Of a stretch of 64,000 nucleotides of DNA, positions 1 through 8,482 are shown piece by piece. Position 1 is the first letter of the stretch, and each line of letters opens with the position of its first letter. The position numbers and the translations under genes are program-made. The stretch is from Flammeovirgaceae bacterium UBA2366 (GTDB lineage: Bacteria > Bacteroidota > Bacteroidia > Cytophagales > Cyclobacteriaceae). The stretch spans positions 128,621 to 192,620 of the forward strand of contig DDTK01000001.1 in the NCBI GenBank assembly GCA_002344065.1, written 5' to 3'. The notes beneath the pieces are model-generated. The model was given only the letters and a program-made list of their open reading frames with translations. It did not search any database and was not told where the DNA came from.

Positions 1-259
1 TGCCAATAATCTTCACATACTCGGCTGCAGTAAACTTGCGGATGCGGATAAATGTTTTAAAGTGATTTGTTGCCTGGTCAATATATTCTGTTTGAATGAT
101 GGTTACACTATCCTCTTTCGATTGGGCAGTGTTTAATTTATCATAAGCCCTCCAGAAATTATTAATGTCAGTGGTGCTGATAGAAGAGTGCTGACCTAAA
201 CAAAAGCTGCTTACAATCAACAAGTACACAAATAAAAATATACAACGCTTAGTAGGCAT
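1..259 (-). CDS. Secreted protein, 5' part only (cut by window edge)
   Basis: The reverse strand is open from an ATG at 257-259 to the window edge, giving the first 86 residues of a protein. Residues 1-22 form a signal peptide (MPTKR, then a hydrophobic run ending SSFCLGQ). The mature part begins HSSISTTDINNFWRAYDKL and continues with a charged helical stretch. The start overlaps the end of birA by 11 bases, so the two are probably co-transcribed. The 'INNFWRAYD' beginning resembles secreted Bacteroidota proteins of the DUF2268-like group (putative metalloproteases), but the diagnostic part lies outside the window, so the function is left open. Confidence 0.6.
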   Translation of the reverse strand, partial: MPTKRCIFLFVYLLIVSSFCLGQHSSISTTDINNFWRAYDKLNTAQSKEDSVTIIQTEYIDQATNHFKTFIRIRKFTAAEYVKIIG

Positions 260-1010
260 AACGGATTTCTCTAAAGACAAAAGACTTAAGTTCTCCTTTT
301 AGCAGTACACAGAGCTTGCCTTCTTCTGTAACACCTTTCACTATACCCTGTTGTGTTTGATGGTCAATAACAAATTCATGAAGTTCATCACGCCAATATA
401 AATTTTCTTCATATGCTTGTTTCAATTTTTCCAATTCACCTGTCTTCAAGCGCAAATACCTGGCCTCTATCTTTTCTACCAAAACCGAAAAAACAGTATT
501 TAAGTCAAACACTTCTTCACGCTCTAAATTCATTGAGGTTGCTTGCGGCATCGGAAAAAATCGTTGGTTTACGTTTAACCCAATCCCCACAACCGATCGG
601 TCAATGCGTTGATTAACGATTTGGTTTTCGATAAGGATTCCACAAATCTTTTTATCGTTAACCATAATATCATTGGGCCATTTGATTTTAATCGTTTCAT
701 CCGGCAAAAAGTGCAGAAGACAATCGTACAGCCCTAATGAAACTGCCATACTGAGGTAAAACTGTTGGTGAAGGGTGATAAAATTCGGCTTCAGACCAAT
801 TGAAAAAGTAAGGTTCTTTCCCGGTTCGCTTACCCAGATACTACCCTGCTGCCCGCGGCCGGCCGTTTGGTGTTGGGTTACTACTACTATACCCTCAGTT
901 GAACCCTTTTGCTGCATCAGGCGTTGAACTTCAAGGTTTGTAGAGTGACATTCTGGCACAAATACAAGATGCTGACCTATGAAAAGGGTGTTGGCAGGGA
1001 TTTTATACAA
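249..1010 (-). CDS. birA: Biotin--[acetyl-CoA-carboxylase] ligase
   Basis: This enzyme makes biotinyl-AMP and transfers biotin to the carrier lysine of acyl-CoA carboxylases. In 253 residues it carries the ligase signature GRGQQG (residues 51-56), the KWPND motif (110-114) and the following NDKKICGIL segment with the expected catalytic lysine. There is no N-terminal helix-turn-helix, so it is the monofunctional type rather than the repressor type of E. coli. The start appears to be TTG at 1010, because no in-frame ATG lies before the conserved core. It is divergent from rsfS, with only 41 bases between them, and overlaps the partial secreted gene downstream by 11 bases. Confidence 0.93.
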   Translation of the reverse strand: MYKIPANTLFIGQHLVFVPECHSTNLEVQRLMQQKGSTEGIVVVTQHQTAGRGQQGSIWVSEPGKNLTFSIGLKPNFITLHQQFYLSMAVSLGLYDCLLHFLPDETIKIKWPNDIMVNDKKICGILIENQIVNQRIDRSVVGIGLNVNQRFFPMPQATSMNLEREEVFDLNTVFSVLVEKIEARYLRLKTGELEKLKQAYEENLYWRDELHEFVIDHQTQQGIVKGVTEEGKLCVLLKGELKSFVFREIRYAY

Positions 1011-1021
1011 GTAATTTGTTG

Positions 1022-1029
1022 TAATTTTG
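1022..1029 (+). promoter_or_regulatory. Candidate -7 element (TAATTTTG) for rsfS
   Basis: TAATTTTG fits the Bacteroidota -7 consensus TAnnTTTG and lies 22 bases upstream of the rsfS start. No TTG is found at the expected -33 spacing, so this is only a half match. Confidence 0.3.
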
Positions 1030-1051
1030 TTCGAAAACCGAAGATAGCTTA

Positions 1052-1438
1052 ATGGCGAAAAAAAGAAAGGGTGTCAGTTCTGAAAAACTTTGTGACGCCA
1101 TAGTAAAAGGAATGCAGGAAAAGAAAGCCCTCGACATCCTGATATTAGATCTCCGAAAAATAAAAAATGCCGTTGCCGATTTTTTTGTGATCTGCTCCGG
1201 TGGATCAGACAAGCAACTGGATGCCATTGCCGATTCTGTGGACGAGGAGGTGTTTAAGGCCCTGAAAGAAAATCCACGGCATGTGGAAGGTAAGAACAAT
1301 AAAGAATGGGTATTACTCGACTACTTTGATGTTGTAGCCCATATCTTTCGCAACGATAAGCGGGAATTCTTTGCTTTGGAGAAACTATGGGGCGATGCCG
1401 ATATAATTGAAATTGAAGATCCGGTAATAACCAAATAA
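1052..1438 (+). CDS. rsfS: Ribosomal silencing factor RsfS
   Basis: RsfS (YbeB/Iojap family) binds ribosomal protein uL14 and blocks joining of the subunits when nutrients are scarce. The 128-residue protein has the family core: the KALDILILDL strand, 'ADFFVICSG' (about residues 42-50), a central 'HVEGKNNKEWVLLDYFDVVAHIF' type segment and a C-terminal 'LEKLWGDA'. Length is normal for the family. ftsH follows 44 bases downstream in the same direction; the birA/rsfS/ftsH neighbourhood is, from memory, common in Cytophagales and suggests an rsfS-ftsH operon. Confidence 0.94.
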   Translation: MAKKRKGVSSEKLCDAIVKGMQEKKALDILILDLRKIKNAVADFFVICSGGSDKQLDAIADSVDEEVFKALKENPRHVEGKNNKEWVLLDYFDVVAHIFRNDKREFFALEKLWGDADIIEIEDPVITK

Positions 1439-1482
1439 ACCGGATCGCGTTAATGAAGTGAACTTTTTGAACCGAGAACGAG

Positions 1483-3531
1483 ATGTCTGACAAACGAGAT
1501 AATAAAATACTCCCCCCCAAAGCACCTAAAGGAGGAAACTACCAGTTGTGGGTAATTCTGGCTACCGTAGCCATCATTATGGCAGTGATGTATTTCAATA
1601 CATCCAATACCCTGAAGGAAAAAGATCTTAGGGAATTAAAAACCATGATCGAAAGCCGCGATGTGCGCAGTATAATTTTAATTAAGGATAAGGAAATTGT
1701 AGAAGTTACCCTGTCTTCAAGTGCACTGCAGAATGCCAAATATAAAGAAGACATTCAAGGACCTATGGGCCAAAATAATGCAGGGCCTCATTACAAGGTG
1801 AAGATCATTTCAGTCGATAATTTCGATCGCTGGTACAACGAACTTGTAAGCAAAATTCCCGAATCGGAACGTCCGGAATACCGGGCTGAAACCCGGGTTG
1901 ATTATTTCAACATGTTTTTCAGCTGGGGATTCCTTTTCCTGTTGCTATTTGGTTTTTGGATGCTCATGCGCAGGATGACCGGTGGTGGTGGACCAGGCGG
2001 CCAGATCTTTAACATTGGAAAATCAAAAGCTGCTCTGTTCGATGCGGAAAACAAAGTAAAAATAACCTTTGAAGATGTAGCTGGCCTGGAAGAAGCAAAA
2101 GAAGAAATTCGCGAGATCGTTGAATTTTTAAAGAGTCCGTCAAAGTTCACCAAGCTTGGTGGTAAAATTCCAAAAGGTGCACTATTGGTAGGCCCTCCGG
2201 GTACCGGTAAAACCTTATTGGCAAAAGCCGTTGCCGGTGAGGCAGCTGTGCCGTTCTTCTCCCTTTCAGGTTCTGATTTCGTAGAAATGTTTGTGGGGGT
2301 GGGGGCTGCCCGTGTTCGCGACTTGTTTAAACAAGCCAAAGAGAAAGCCCCGTGTATTGTTTTTATTGATGAAATCGATGCAATAGGTCGTTCACGCGGC
2401 CGCGGACAAATGCCGGGCGCCAACGATGAACGTGAAAATACTTTAAACTCATTATTAGTAGAGATGGATGGTTTCGCCACCGATTCAGGGGTGATCATCC
2501 TTGCTGCTACCAACAGACCAGACGTACTAGACTCAGCCCTTTTACGCCCCGGTCGTTTCGACAGGCAGATCAGTATTGATAAGCCGGATGTTGTAGGTCG
2601 TGAAGCAATCTTTAAAGTGCACTTGAAGCCCATCAAAACAGATGCTTCGGTTGATGTAAAGAAACTATCAGCCCAAACGCCTGGTTTTGCCGGTGCCGAA
2701 ATTGCCAACGTATGTAATGAAGCAGCACTAATTGCTGCCCGGAGAGATAAGAAGGCTGTGGATATGCAGGATTTTCAGGACGCCATCGATCGCGTTATTG
2801 GTGGCTTGGAAAAGAAAACAAAAATTATCTCACCGGAAGAGAAAAGAATTGTTGCCTACCACGAAGCGGGGCATGCCGTGGCCGGATGGTTTCTGGAACA
2901 TGCCGATCCGTTGGTGAAGGTAAGTATTGTACCACGGGGGGTTGCTGCATTAGGCTATGCTCAATACCTGCCGAAAGAACAATTCCTGTATCAGACGGAG
3001 CAACTGATGGATGAAATGTGCATGGCGTTTGGTGGCCGTGCAGCTGAAGACATTACGTTTGGAAAAATTTCAACCGGTGCCTTAAGTGACCTTGAACGGA
3101 TTACTAAAATGGCGTACAGCATGGTAACCATTTATGGTATGAACCCGGAAATCGGAAACATGTCGTTCTACGACTCAAAAGCTTCTGATTACGCTTTTCA
3201 AAAACCCTATTCCGATAATACCGCACAACGGATTGACGAAGAAGTAAAGAAGATCATTGATGAGTGTTACAAACGCACTAAAGATTTACTAAGCCATCAT
3301 CGTGAACACCTTGAGGTAATTGCAAAAGAACTGCTCGAGAAAGAAATTTTATTCCAGGCCGACCTGGAAAGGCTTATTGGAAAACGTCCATTTGAAAAAC
3401 CGACTACTTACCAGCAATTTACGAATGGCAGCATGGATAAAAAACCAGCAGAAACTGAACCGGTAGCGAATGCGCCCGTGGCAGAACAGGAAAAACTGGA
3501 AGAAGAAGCAAAACCGGCTGAAAAACAATAA
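1483..3531 (+). CDS. ftsH: ATP-dependent zinc metalloprotease FtsH
   Basis: This membrane-anchored AAA+ protease degrades membrane and regulatory proteins. Order in the 682 residues: a cytoplasmic tail, membrane segment about residues 22-38, a periplasmic FtsH extracellular domain, a second membrane segment about 146-162 followed by a glycine-rich linker, an AAA module with Walker A GPPGTGKT (237-244), Walker B IVFIDEID, an SRH with RPGRFDR, and an M41 peptidase domain with zinc motif HEAGH (460-464). The tail after about residue 640 is Glu/Lys/Pro rich and low in complexity, as is usual. All catalytic residues are present. The gene is followed by a palindromic repeat and then a strong terminator. 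Confidence 0.98.
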   Translation: MSDKRDNKILPPKAPKGGNYQLWVILATVAIIMAVMYFNTSNTLKEKDLRELKTMIESRDVRSIILIKDKEIVEVTLSSSALQNAKYKEDIQGPMGQNNAGPHYKVKIISVDNFDRWYNELVSKIPESERPEYRAETRVDYFNMFFSWGFLFLLLFGFWMLMRRMTGGGGPGGQIFNIGKSKAALFDAENKVKITFEDVAGLEEAKEEIREIVEFLKSPSKFTKLGGKIPKGALLVGPPGTGKTLLAKAVAGEAAVPFFSLSGSDFVEMFVGVGAARVRDLFKQAKEKAPCIVFIDEIDAIGRSRGRGQMPGANDERENTLNSLLVEMDGFATDSGVIILAATNRPDVLDSALLRPGRFDRQISIDKPDVVGREAIFKVHLKPIKTDASVDVKKLSAQTPGFAGAEIANVCNEAALIAARRDKKAVDMQDFQDAIDRVIGGLEKKTKIISPEEKRIVAYHEAGHAVAGWFLEHADPLVKVSIVPRGVAALGYAQYLPKEQFLYQTEQLMDEMCMAFGGRAAEDITFGKISTGALSDLERITKMAYSMVTIYGMNPEIGNMSFYDSKASDYAFQKPYSDNTAQRIDEEVKKIIDECYKRTKDLLSHHREHLEVIAKELLEKEILFQADLERLIGKRPFEKPTTYQQFTNGSMDKKPAETEPVANAPVAEQEKLEEEAKPAEKQ

Positions 3532-3563
3532 GTATCACTGGTAGATCAGTAAGACAGCCAATT

Positions 3564-3652
3564 GTCATGCCGGCCCACGAGCTTGCCTACCGGCAAGCAG
3601 GCCGGCATCTCAGTTTATTGTTATGGGATCGCGGGTCAACGCCCGCGATGAC
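3564..3652. repeat. Palindromic intergenic repeat (GTCAT ... ATGAC unit)
   Basis: This 89-base unit is bounded by GTCAT and ATGAC. It contains ATGCCGGCC (3567-3575) paired with GGCCGGCAT (3600-3608), nested around GCTTGCC-TACC-GGCAAGC (3581-3598), and a second hairpin ATCGCGGG (3628-3635)/CCCGCGAT (3642-3649). It is richer in GC than the flanking DNA and has no coding potential. The architecture is that of a dispersed palindromic or MITE-like element. A related style of unit is at 11633-11725. Confidence 0.65.
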
Positions 3653-3688
3653 TCAGGTTTCTTAAAGATGCCTGAGTTTTTTATTTTT
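3651..3688 (+). terminator. Rho-independent terminator after ftsH
   Basis: The stem ACTCAGG (3651-3657)/CCTGAGT (3671-3677) has a 13-base loop and is followed by TTTTTATTTTT. It sits between ftsH and lpxH and reads in the + direction. Confidence 0.7.
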
Positions 3689-3714
3689 AGTACGGTGGTT
3701 TACACCAACACACT

Positions 3715-4482
3715 ATGATGCAGGAACTTTCGCTTGGAAATAAAAAGATATTCTTCGCCTCCGATTTTCATTTGGGCGTTCCTGACCATGCTTCCAGCGT
3801 TGCCCGCGAAAAGCGTATAACAGCCTGGCTTGATCAAATCAAACATGAAGCCCACAGTATTTATTTACTGGGCGACATTTTTGATTTCTGGTTTGAGTAC
3901 AAACACGCCATTCCCAAAGGCTTTATTCGCTTGCAGGGTAAACTGGCAGAGTTGCGCGATGCCGGAATTCCCATCATCTTCTTCACCGGCAATCACGACA
4001 TGTGGATGTTTGATTACTTCCAAAAGGAATTGGGTATTCCCATTTATCGGAAACCGATAGTGTTGAGGTGTAATCAACAAAAACTCATGATTGGCCACGG
4101 TGATGGCCTGGGACCAGGAGATACATCCTACAAAATCCTGAAAAAGTTCTTTAACAGCAAAGTGTGCCAGTGGCTGTTTGCACGCATCCATCCCAATCTT
4201 GGCATAGGCATTGCACAAGTCTGGTCGCGTAAAAGCAGAATAAGCAACACCAAACGGGAAGAAAAATTTGAGGGGGAAGAAAATGAGTTTCTGCTAACCT
4301 ATTGCAAAGAACTGGAAAAGAATGTTCACCACGATTTTTACATTTTCGGCCATCGGCACTTACCACTCGATTTACACGTGGGTGAAAAAAGTCGCTACAT
4401 TAACCTGGGCGAATGGGTTCATTTCAATACCTATGCTGTTTACGATGGTGAGACAGTTAGTCTTAAAACTTTTCAGTCTTAA
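3715..4482 (+). CDS. lpxH: UDP-2,3-diacylglucosamine diphosphatase (LpxH type)
   Basis: This peripheral membrane metallophosphoesterase hydrolyses UDP-2,3-diacylglucosamine to lipid X in lipid A synthesis. Calcineurin-like motifs are all visible in the 255 residues: SDFHLG (D17, H19), GDIFDFWFEY (D54), GNHD (92-95), GHGDG in the middle and GHRHLP near the C-terminus. The 'DFWFEY' extension is typical of LpxH. The start at 3715 is followed by a second ATG, and either could be used. The next gene begins one base after its stop codon, so the two are likely co-transcribed. Confidence 0.92.
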   Translation: MMQELSLGNKKIFFASDFHLGVPDHASSVAREKRITAWLDQIKHEAHSIYLLGDIFDFWFEYKHAIPKGFIRLQGKLAELRDAGIPIIFFTGNHDMWMFDYFQKELGIPIYRKPIVLRCNQQKLMIGHGDGLGPGDTSYKILKKFFNSKVCQWLFARIHPNLGIGIAQVWSRKSRISNTKREEKFEGEENEFLLTYCKELEKNVHHDFYIFGHRHLPLDLHVGEKSRYINLGEWVHFNTYAVYDGETVSLKTFQS

Positions 4483-4483
4483 C

Positions 4484-5260
4484 ATGAGGGTACTTTTTCT
4501 TTTGTTGCTCCTCACGTCAATTTCTAAAGCACAGGTCAAGCCACTTACGGTACTTAAATTTGACAAAGCGGTTGAATATGCTTTCGTGGATCGGCCAGGA
4601 GATTTATACATTCAATTTGAAAACGGGAGTATCCGTAAGTATGATACTCAGGGCAAAATCATAAACGAAACATCACCCGCTGAAAAAGTTACGTTGTTTG
4701 AGCCACGTGATGGATCACGCGCCTTTAGTTATCACCGTAAAGGACAATGGTACAGCTTTGCCTTATTTGGTTCTTTTAATAAAGAAATTATCCCTGAGGA
4801 ATTTGCCATCGAGCCGTGGTTGGTTTGTTCATCAGGTGATAAGAATTTATGGGTAGTGGATGCAGCCGATTTTAGCATAAAAAAAATCAATACCGGTAAG
4901 GGAACAATTGATGTGGAGGTTTTGCTGTCGCGGGATTTGCATAAGAGTAAAGAAGATCTGATTATGATCCGTGAGTACCAGAACTTTTTATTTATCCATA
5001 ATAAAAATGAAGGCATTGAAATTCATAATGCCATCGGCAAGCGAGTAAAAATTATCCCCGGAAAGGATATTGAATACTTCAATTTTTTAGGTGAAGAACT
5101 TTACTACCTCCAAAATAAGAAGCTCATCTTTTACGACTTATATGATACCAGCATCCGCGCCCTGGACGTAGAAGACAACGTGAAGTTTCTGCTCATAACA
5201 GACGAACGGATGTTCAAGCTATACGCGGATAAAGCCGAGATATTCGCTCAAAATCCCTAA
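4484..5260 (+). CDS. Secreted protein of unknown function
   Basis: The reading frame is open further upstream, but the ATG at 4484 immediately follows lpxH and starts a clean signal peptide (MRVLFLLLLLTSISKAQ), so this start is preferred (258 residues). The mature part is rich in short strand-forming segments of the type 'DLYIQFENGSIRKYDTQGKII', which suggests a beta-propeller-like fold. No catalytic motif or named domain is recognised. It is probably periplasmic and translated with lpxH. Whether it has anything to do with lipid A is unknown. Confidence 0.75.
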   Translation: MRVLFLLLLLTSISKAQVKPLTVLKFDKAVEYAFVDRPGDLYIQFENGSIRKYDTQGKIINETSPAEKVTLFEPRDGSRAFSYHRKGQWYSFALFGSFNKEIIPEEFAIEPWLVCSSGDKNLWVVDAADFSIKKINTGKGTIDVEVLLSRDLHKSKEDLIMIREYQNFLFIHNKNEGIEIHNAIGKRVKIIPGKDIEYFNFLGEELYYLQNKKLIFYDLYDTSIRALDVEDNVKFLLITDERMFKLYADKAEIFAQNP

Positions 5261-5288
5261 ACCTTAGTTCATAATCGGACGAAAAAAG

Positions 5289-5304
5289 TGTTCATTATTG
5301 AACA
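5289..5304. promoter_or_regulatory. Palindrome TGTTCA-TTAT-TGAACA upstream of the sigma-54 activator gene
   Basis: This perfect inverted repeat, with 6-base arms and a 4-base centre, lies 107 bases upstream of the response regulator start in an otherwise unremarkable 150-base gap. Size and symmetry suit a dimeric regulator site; the binding protein is not known. Confidence 0.35.
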
Positions 5305-5410
5305 TCTTTGTACATTGGAGAACACCGTAAACGCGGTTAAGGCCTTGAATTCAACTAAATGTATTCTGGCACATATTTTCCATAGTAAGCACTCACTATA
5401 AATCTGAACC

Positions 5411-6799
5411 ATGTCAACTGAAAGCACACGCCAGCCCGAAAAACAAGGAAAAATTCTGATGATTGATGACGATGAAGATGTTTTGCTGGCCGCCAAAATG
5501 CTGCTCAAAAAACAAAATCACCATGTTATCATTGAAAAGAATCCGAACAAGATTCCCTTTCTGCTGAATAACGATACCTACGATGTAATTCTGCTGGATA
5601 TGAACTTCAGCAAAGACATTACCAGTGGTAAAGAGGGGTTTTACTGGTTGGAAAAAATTTTAGAAAAAGATCCAACCGCAGTGGTTATTTTAATTACTGC
5701 CTTTGGCGATGTGGAGATGGCCGTACGAGCCTTGAAACAAGGTGCTACCGACTTCATTTTAAAACCTTGGCAAAACGAAAAACTGATTGCTACCATTTCT
5801 ACTGCCATCCGTCTTAAGCAATCGTACAACGAAGTGGATAAACTTCGAAAGGCGAAGGAAATGCTGGAGGAACAAATCGGTAAACCTTTCGGTGAAATCA
5901 TTGGCGAAAGTTCTGCTATTAAAGAAGTGTTCTCCATGATTGACAAAGTAGCCAGAACGGATGCCAATATTTTAATATTGGGAGAGAACGGAACCGGGAA
6001 AGAATTAATTGCCCGGGCTATTCACCAACGATCACTACGAAAAGACAACAGTTTTGTATCCGTTGATATGGGTGCCATCACGGAAACACTTTTTGAAAGC
6101 GAGTTGTTCGGTCATAAAAAAGGAGCCTTTACCGATGCAAGGGAAGACAGGCCCGGAAGATTTGAACTGGCTAATGGTGGAACTTTATTTCTTGATGAAA
6201 TCGGAAACCTGAGCATGGCGCTGCAAAGCAAGTTGCTCAGCGCATTACAATCCCGACAGGTAACACGTGTGGGCTCCAACCAGGCCATACCAGTTGATAT
6301 ACGCCTGATTTGTGCCACCAACATGCCGCTTCATCAAATGGTAGAAGCCGGAACCTTTCGGCAGGATTTACTATACCGGATCAATACGGTTGAAATAAAA
6401 GTACCACCCCTGTCGGATCGCGTAGAAGATATTGCCTTGCTGGCACAACATTATCTTGAATACTATTCACGCAAATACCACAAGCAGGTAACTACCATTT
6501 CCAGCAATGCCATGGATAAACTTAAACGTTATGCGTGGCCTGGAAATATTCGTGAATTACAGCACGCTATTGAACGGGCTGTTATCATGACAGATTCTCC
6601 TTCACTTCAGGAGAGCGACTTTCTGTTTAGCCGGCCGGTTTCTTCGCTTTCGGCAGAAACCCTGAACCTGGATGAAGTTGAAAAAGCAGCCATTACCAAA
6701 GCCCTGAATTTGCACAGCGGAAATATTTCAAAAGCCGCTGATGAATTGGGATTAACCCGGGCTTCACTGTACAGAAGAATGGAAAAGTATGGACTATAG
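5411..6799 (+). CDS. Sigma-54-dependent response regulator (NtrC family)
   Basis: The 462-residue protein has three domains in order. A receiver (about 13-130) carries acidic residues DDDED and phosphoacceptor D63. An AAA+ sigma-54 interaction domain (about 165-390) has Walker A GENGTGKE (191-198) and the sigma-54 contact loop GAFTDA (238-243). A C-terminal Fis-type helix-turn-helix ends in 'GLTRASLYRRMEKYGL'. Phosphorylation should drive ATP-dependent opening of sigma-54 promoters. The next gene, its likely kinase, overlaps by 11 bases. rpoN itself is at 17670-19124. The target genes are not shown by the sequence. Confidence 0.95.
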   Translation: MSTESTRQPEKQGKILMIDDDEDVLLAAKMLLKKQNHHVIIEKNPNKIPFLLNNDTYDVILLDMNFSKDITSGKEGFYWLEKILEKDPTAVVILITAFGDVEMAVRALKQGATDFILKPWQNEKLIATISTAIRLKQSYNEVDKLRKAKEMLEEQIGKPFGEIIGESSAIKEVFSMIDKVARTDANILILGENGTGKELIARAIHQRSLRKDNSFVSVDMGAITETLFESELFGHKKGAFTDAREDRPGRFELANGGTLFLDEIGNLSMALQSKLLSALQSRQVTRVGSNQAIPVDIRLICATNMPLHQMVEAGTFRQDLLYRINTVEIKVPPLSDRVEDIALLAQHYLEYYSRKYHKQVTTISSNAMDKLKRYAWPGNIRELQHAIERAVIMTDSPSLQESDFLFSRPVSSLSAETLNLDEVEKAAITKALNLHSGNISKAADELGLTRASLYRRMEKYGL

Positions 6800-8147
6800 G
6801 TTCAACTGGAAATCACCGGTTGTTCCCCGGATATTTTTTCTGGCGATAAGCATATTGGCCTTTGGCTACTTTATGTTTGATCGCGGAAGTTATATCGTGG
6901 CCATAACCTTCCTGGGCATTACTATATTTCAAATTAAGCAACTGATTGACCTGGTTGATCAATCAAACAAAGATATAGCCTCATTTTTAGACTCCGTTAG
7001 CTTTGATGATTTTTCAGCCTCTTTTAAAACCGACAGCAAAGACCCCTATGTGCAACGTTTCCATGATGAACTGAATGAAGCGCTTGCCAAACTGAGAAAC
7101 TCCCGACAGGAAAAAGATACCGAATATCTTTTCTATAAAAATATTGTAATGCACGTGGGTATAGGTTTGGTCATATTCAATGAACAAACAGGAAAAATTG
7201 AAATTATCAATAGCGCTGCCCGCAAACTTTTGAAGGTAACAAAGGCTGAAGTACTTGATGACCTGAAAGAAATTGACGGCAACCTGGTTCAGGTATTTCA
7301 GAAACTAAAAACCGGTGGACGTGAGTTAATACGGCTGAAAATCGGAGAAGATATTTTTCAACTTTCCATATACGCCATTGAGCTTACCATGCGTGGCGAA
7401 AATATGAAACTCATTTCACTGCAAAATATTCAAAGCGAACTGGAAGAAAAGGAAATGGAAGCTTGGCAAAACCTGGTGCGCGTATTGACACATGAAATTA
7501 TGAATTCGGTTACACCCATTTCGTCATTGGCGGGCACCATGGAAGATGAAATTCGTGATCACGTTAACGCCAAGGAGGATAAGCCGCTGCAGAAAGAACA
7601 GATTGCCGACATTCACCTTTCGCTTCAAACCATCAGCAAACGAAGTGAAAACCTGATTCAATTTGTGAAGGAATTCAGAAGTTTGACTCACATTCCAAAG
7701 CCACGACTACAATCATTTTTAGTCTGCACCTTGTTGGATGAAATTGCCATACTTCACAAAAAAGAGTTAAACGAAAAAAATATCAAATTAATCATTGAGT
7801 TGGATCCGCCCGACTTAACCATTCTGGCCGATCGGGGTTTGGTTGAGCAAGTGCTTATTAACCTGGTGAAAAATGCCAGCCAGGCATTTGAAGAGCAGGA
7901 AAGTAAACAAATAATCATTCGGGGTTATTTCAATGATAAAATGCGGCCGGTAATTGCTGTAAAAGATAACGGCACAGGCATTGATCCCGAAGCGCTGGAA
8001 AAGATATTCATCCCCTTCTTTACCACTAAGAAAACAGGTTCAGGAATTGGCTTGAGTTTATCACGGCAGATCATGCGGCAGCACCAGGGATCGCTAACTG
8101 TAAAATCAACTGTTGGCGAAGGTACTGAGTTTTTTATGCGGTTTTAA
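6789..8147 (+). CDS. Sensor histidine kinase (NtrY/NtrB-like) paired with the NtrC regulator
   Basis: The 452-residue protein has two hydrophobic segments close together (about 13-28 and 33-52), a PAS-like region (about 115-220), an H-box 'VLTHEIMNSV' with H235, and a HATPase domain with N-box 'NLVKNASQAF', 'DNGTGID' and 'TGSGIGLSLS'. The very short loop between the two membrane helices leaves little periplasmic domain, so sensing may be in the membrane or cytoplasm. Translation is probably coupled to the regulator through the 11-base overlap. Confidence 0.93.
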   Translation: MDYRFNWKSPVVPRIFFLAISILAFGYFMFDRGSYIVAITFLGITIFQIKQLIDLVDQSNKDIASFLDSVSFDDFSASFKTDSKDPYVQRFHDELNEALAKLRNSRQEKDTEYLFYKNIVMHVGIGLVIFNEQTGKIEIINSAARKLLKVTKAEVLDDLKEIDGNLVQVFQKLKTGGRELIRLKIGEDIFQLSIYAIELTMRGENMKLISLQNIQSELEEKEMEAWQNLVRVLTHEIMNSVTPISSLAGTMEDEIRDHVNAKEDKPLQKEQIADIHLSLQTISKRSENLIQFVKEFRSLTHIPKPRLQSFLVCTLLDEIAILHKKELNEKNIKLIIELDPPDLTILADRGLVEQVLINLVKNASQAFEEQESKQIIIRGYFNDKMRPVIAVKDNGTGIDPEALEKIFIPFFTTKKTGSGIGLSLSRQIMRQHQGSLTVKSTVGEGTEFFMRF

Positions 8148-8223
8148 GCGCTTTTAAGTTTACACTCACCCCCTTCCTTTAATTGGTTCGGATTTAATAC
8201 ATTTACAAAATTTTTTACACGCT

Positions 8224-8469
8224 ATGTCTGAAGTATCTGAAAAAGTTGCCAGTATTCTTATTGATAAACTGGGTATTGCAGAGTCCGAAATAAATCCTGA
8301 TGCTAATTTGGTGAAAGACCTGGGTATTGATTCCCTTGACTACGCGGAGATTGTTATGGATTTCGAACAAACCTTTGATATTCGCATACCAGATGATGAT
8401 GCTGAAAAACTGGCAACCATAGGGGCAGCCGTAAAGTATATTGAGGACAAACTCAAGGAAAAGAAGTAA
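8224..8469 (+). CDS. Acyl carrier protein
   Basis: This 81-residue acidic four-helix protein has the phosphopantetheine site DSLD with Ser37 ('GIDSLDYAEIVMDFE'). It carries growing acyl chains on a thioester-linked prosthetic arm. It is not next to fabF or other fatty acid genes, and its helix II sequence (DYAEIVMDFEQTFDIRIPDDDAEK) keeps the general ACP pattern but not every usual AcpP residue. It could therefore be the housekeeping ACP or a dedicated one; the neighbourhood does not decide. Confidence 0.9.
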   Translation: MSEVSEKVASILIDKLGIAESEINPDANLVKDLGIDSLDYAEIVMDFEQTFDIRIPDDDAEKLATIGAAVKYIEDKLKEKK

Positions 8470-8482
8470 CTCCGGCTTCTTC

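Noticed and set aside
53..240. Cobalamin riboswitch associated with the B12-dependent mutase operon
   Set aside because: No B12-box-like conserved sequence was seen upstream of mutA or mce, nor elsewhere in the gaps.
1902..2708. 268-residue reverse frame inside ftsH
   Set aside because: It is a shadow of the strongly conserved ftsH frame, with no family-like features and a Ser/Pro/Arg-rich composition.
4322..4483. N-terminal extension of the secreted protein after lpxH
   Set aside because: It lies within lpxH in another frame; the signal peptide begins at 4484.
5357..5371. Sigma-54 promoter TGGCACATATTTTCC before the NtrC-type gene
   Set aside because: The -24 GG is present but the -12 GC is replaced by CC, which is normally not tolerated.
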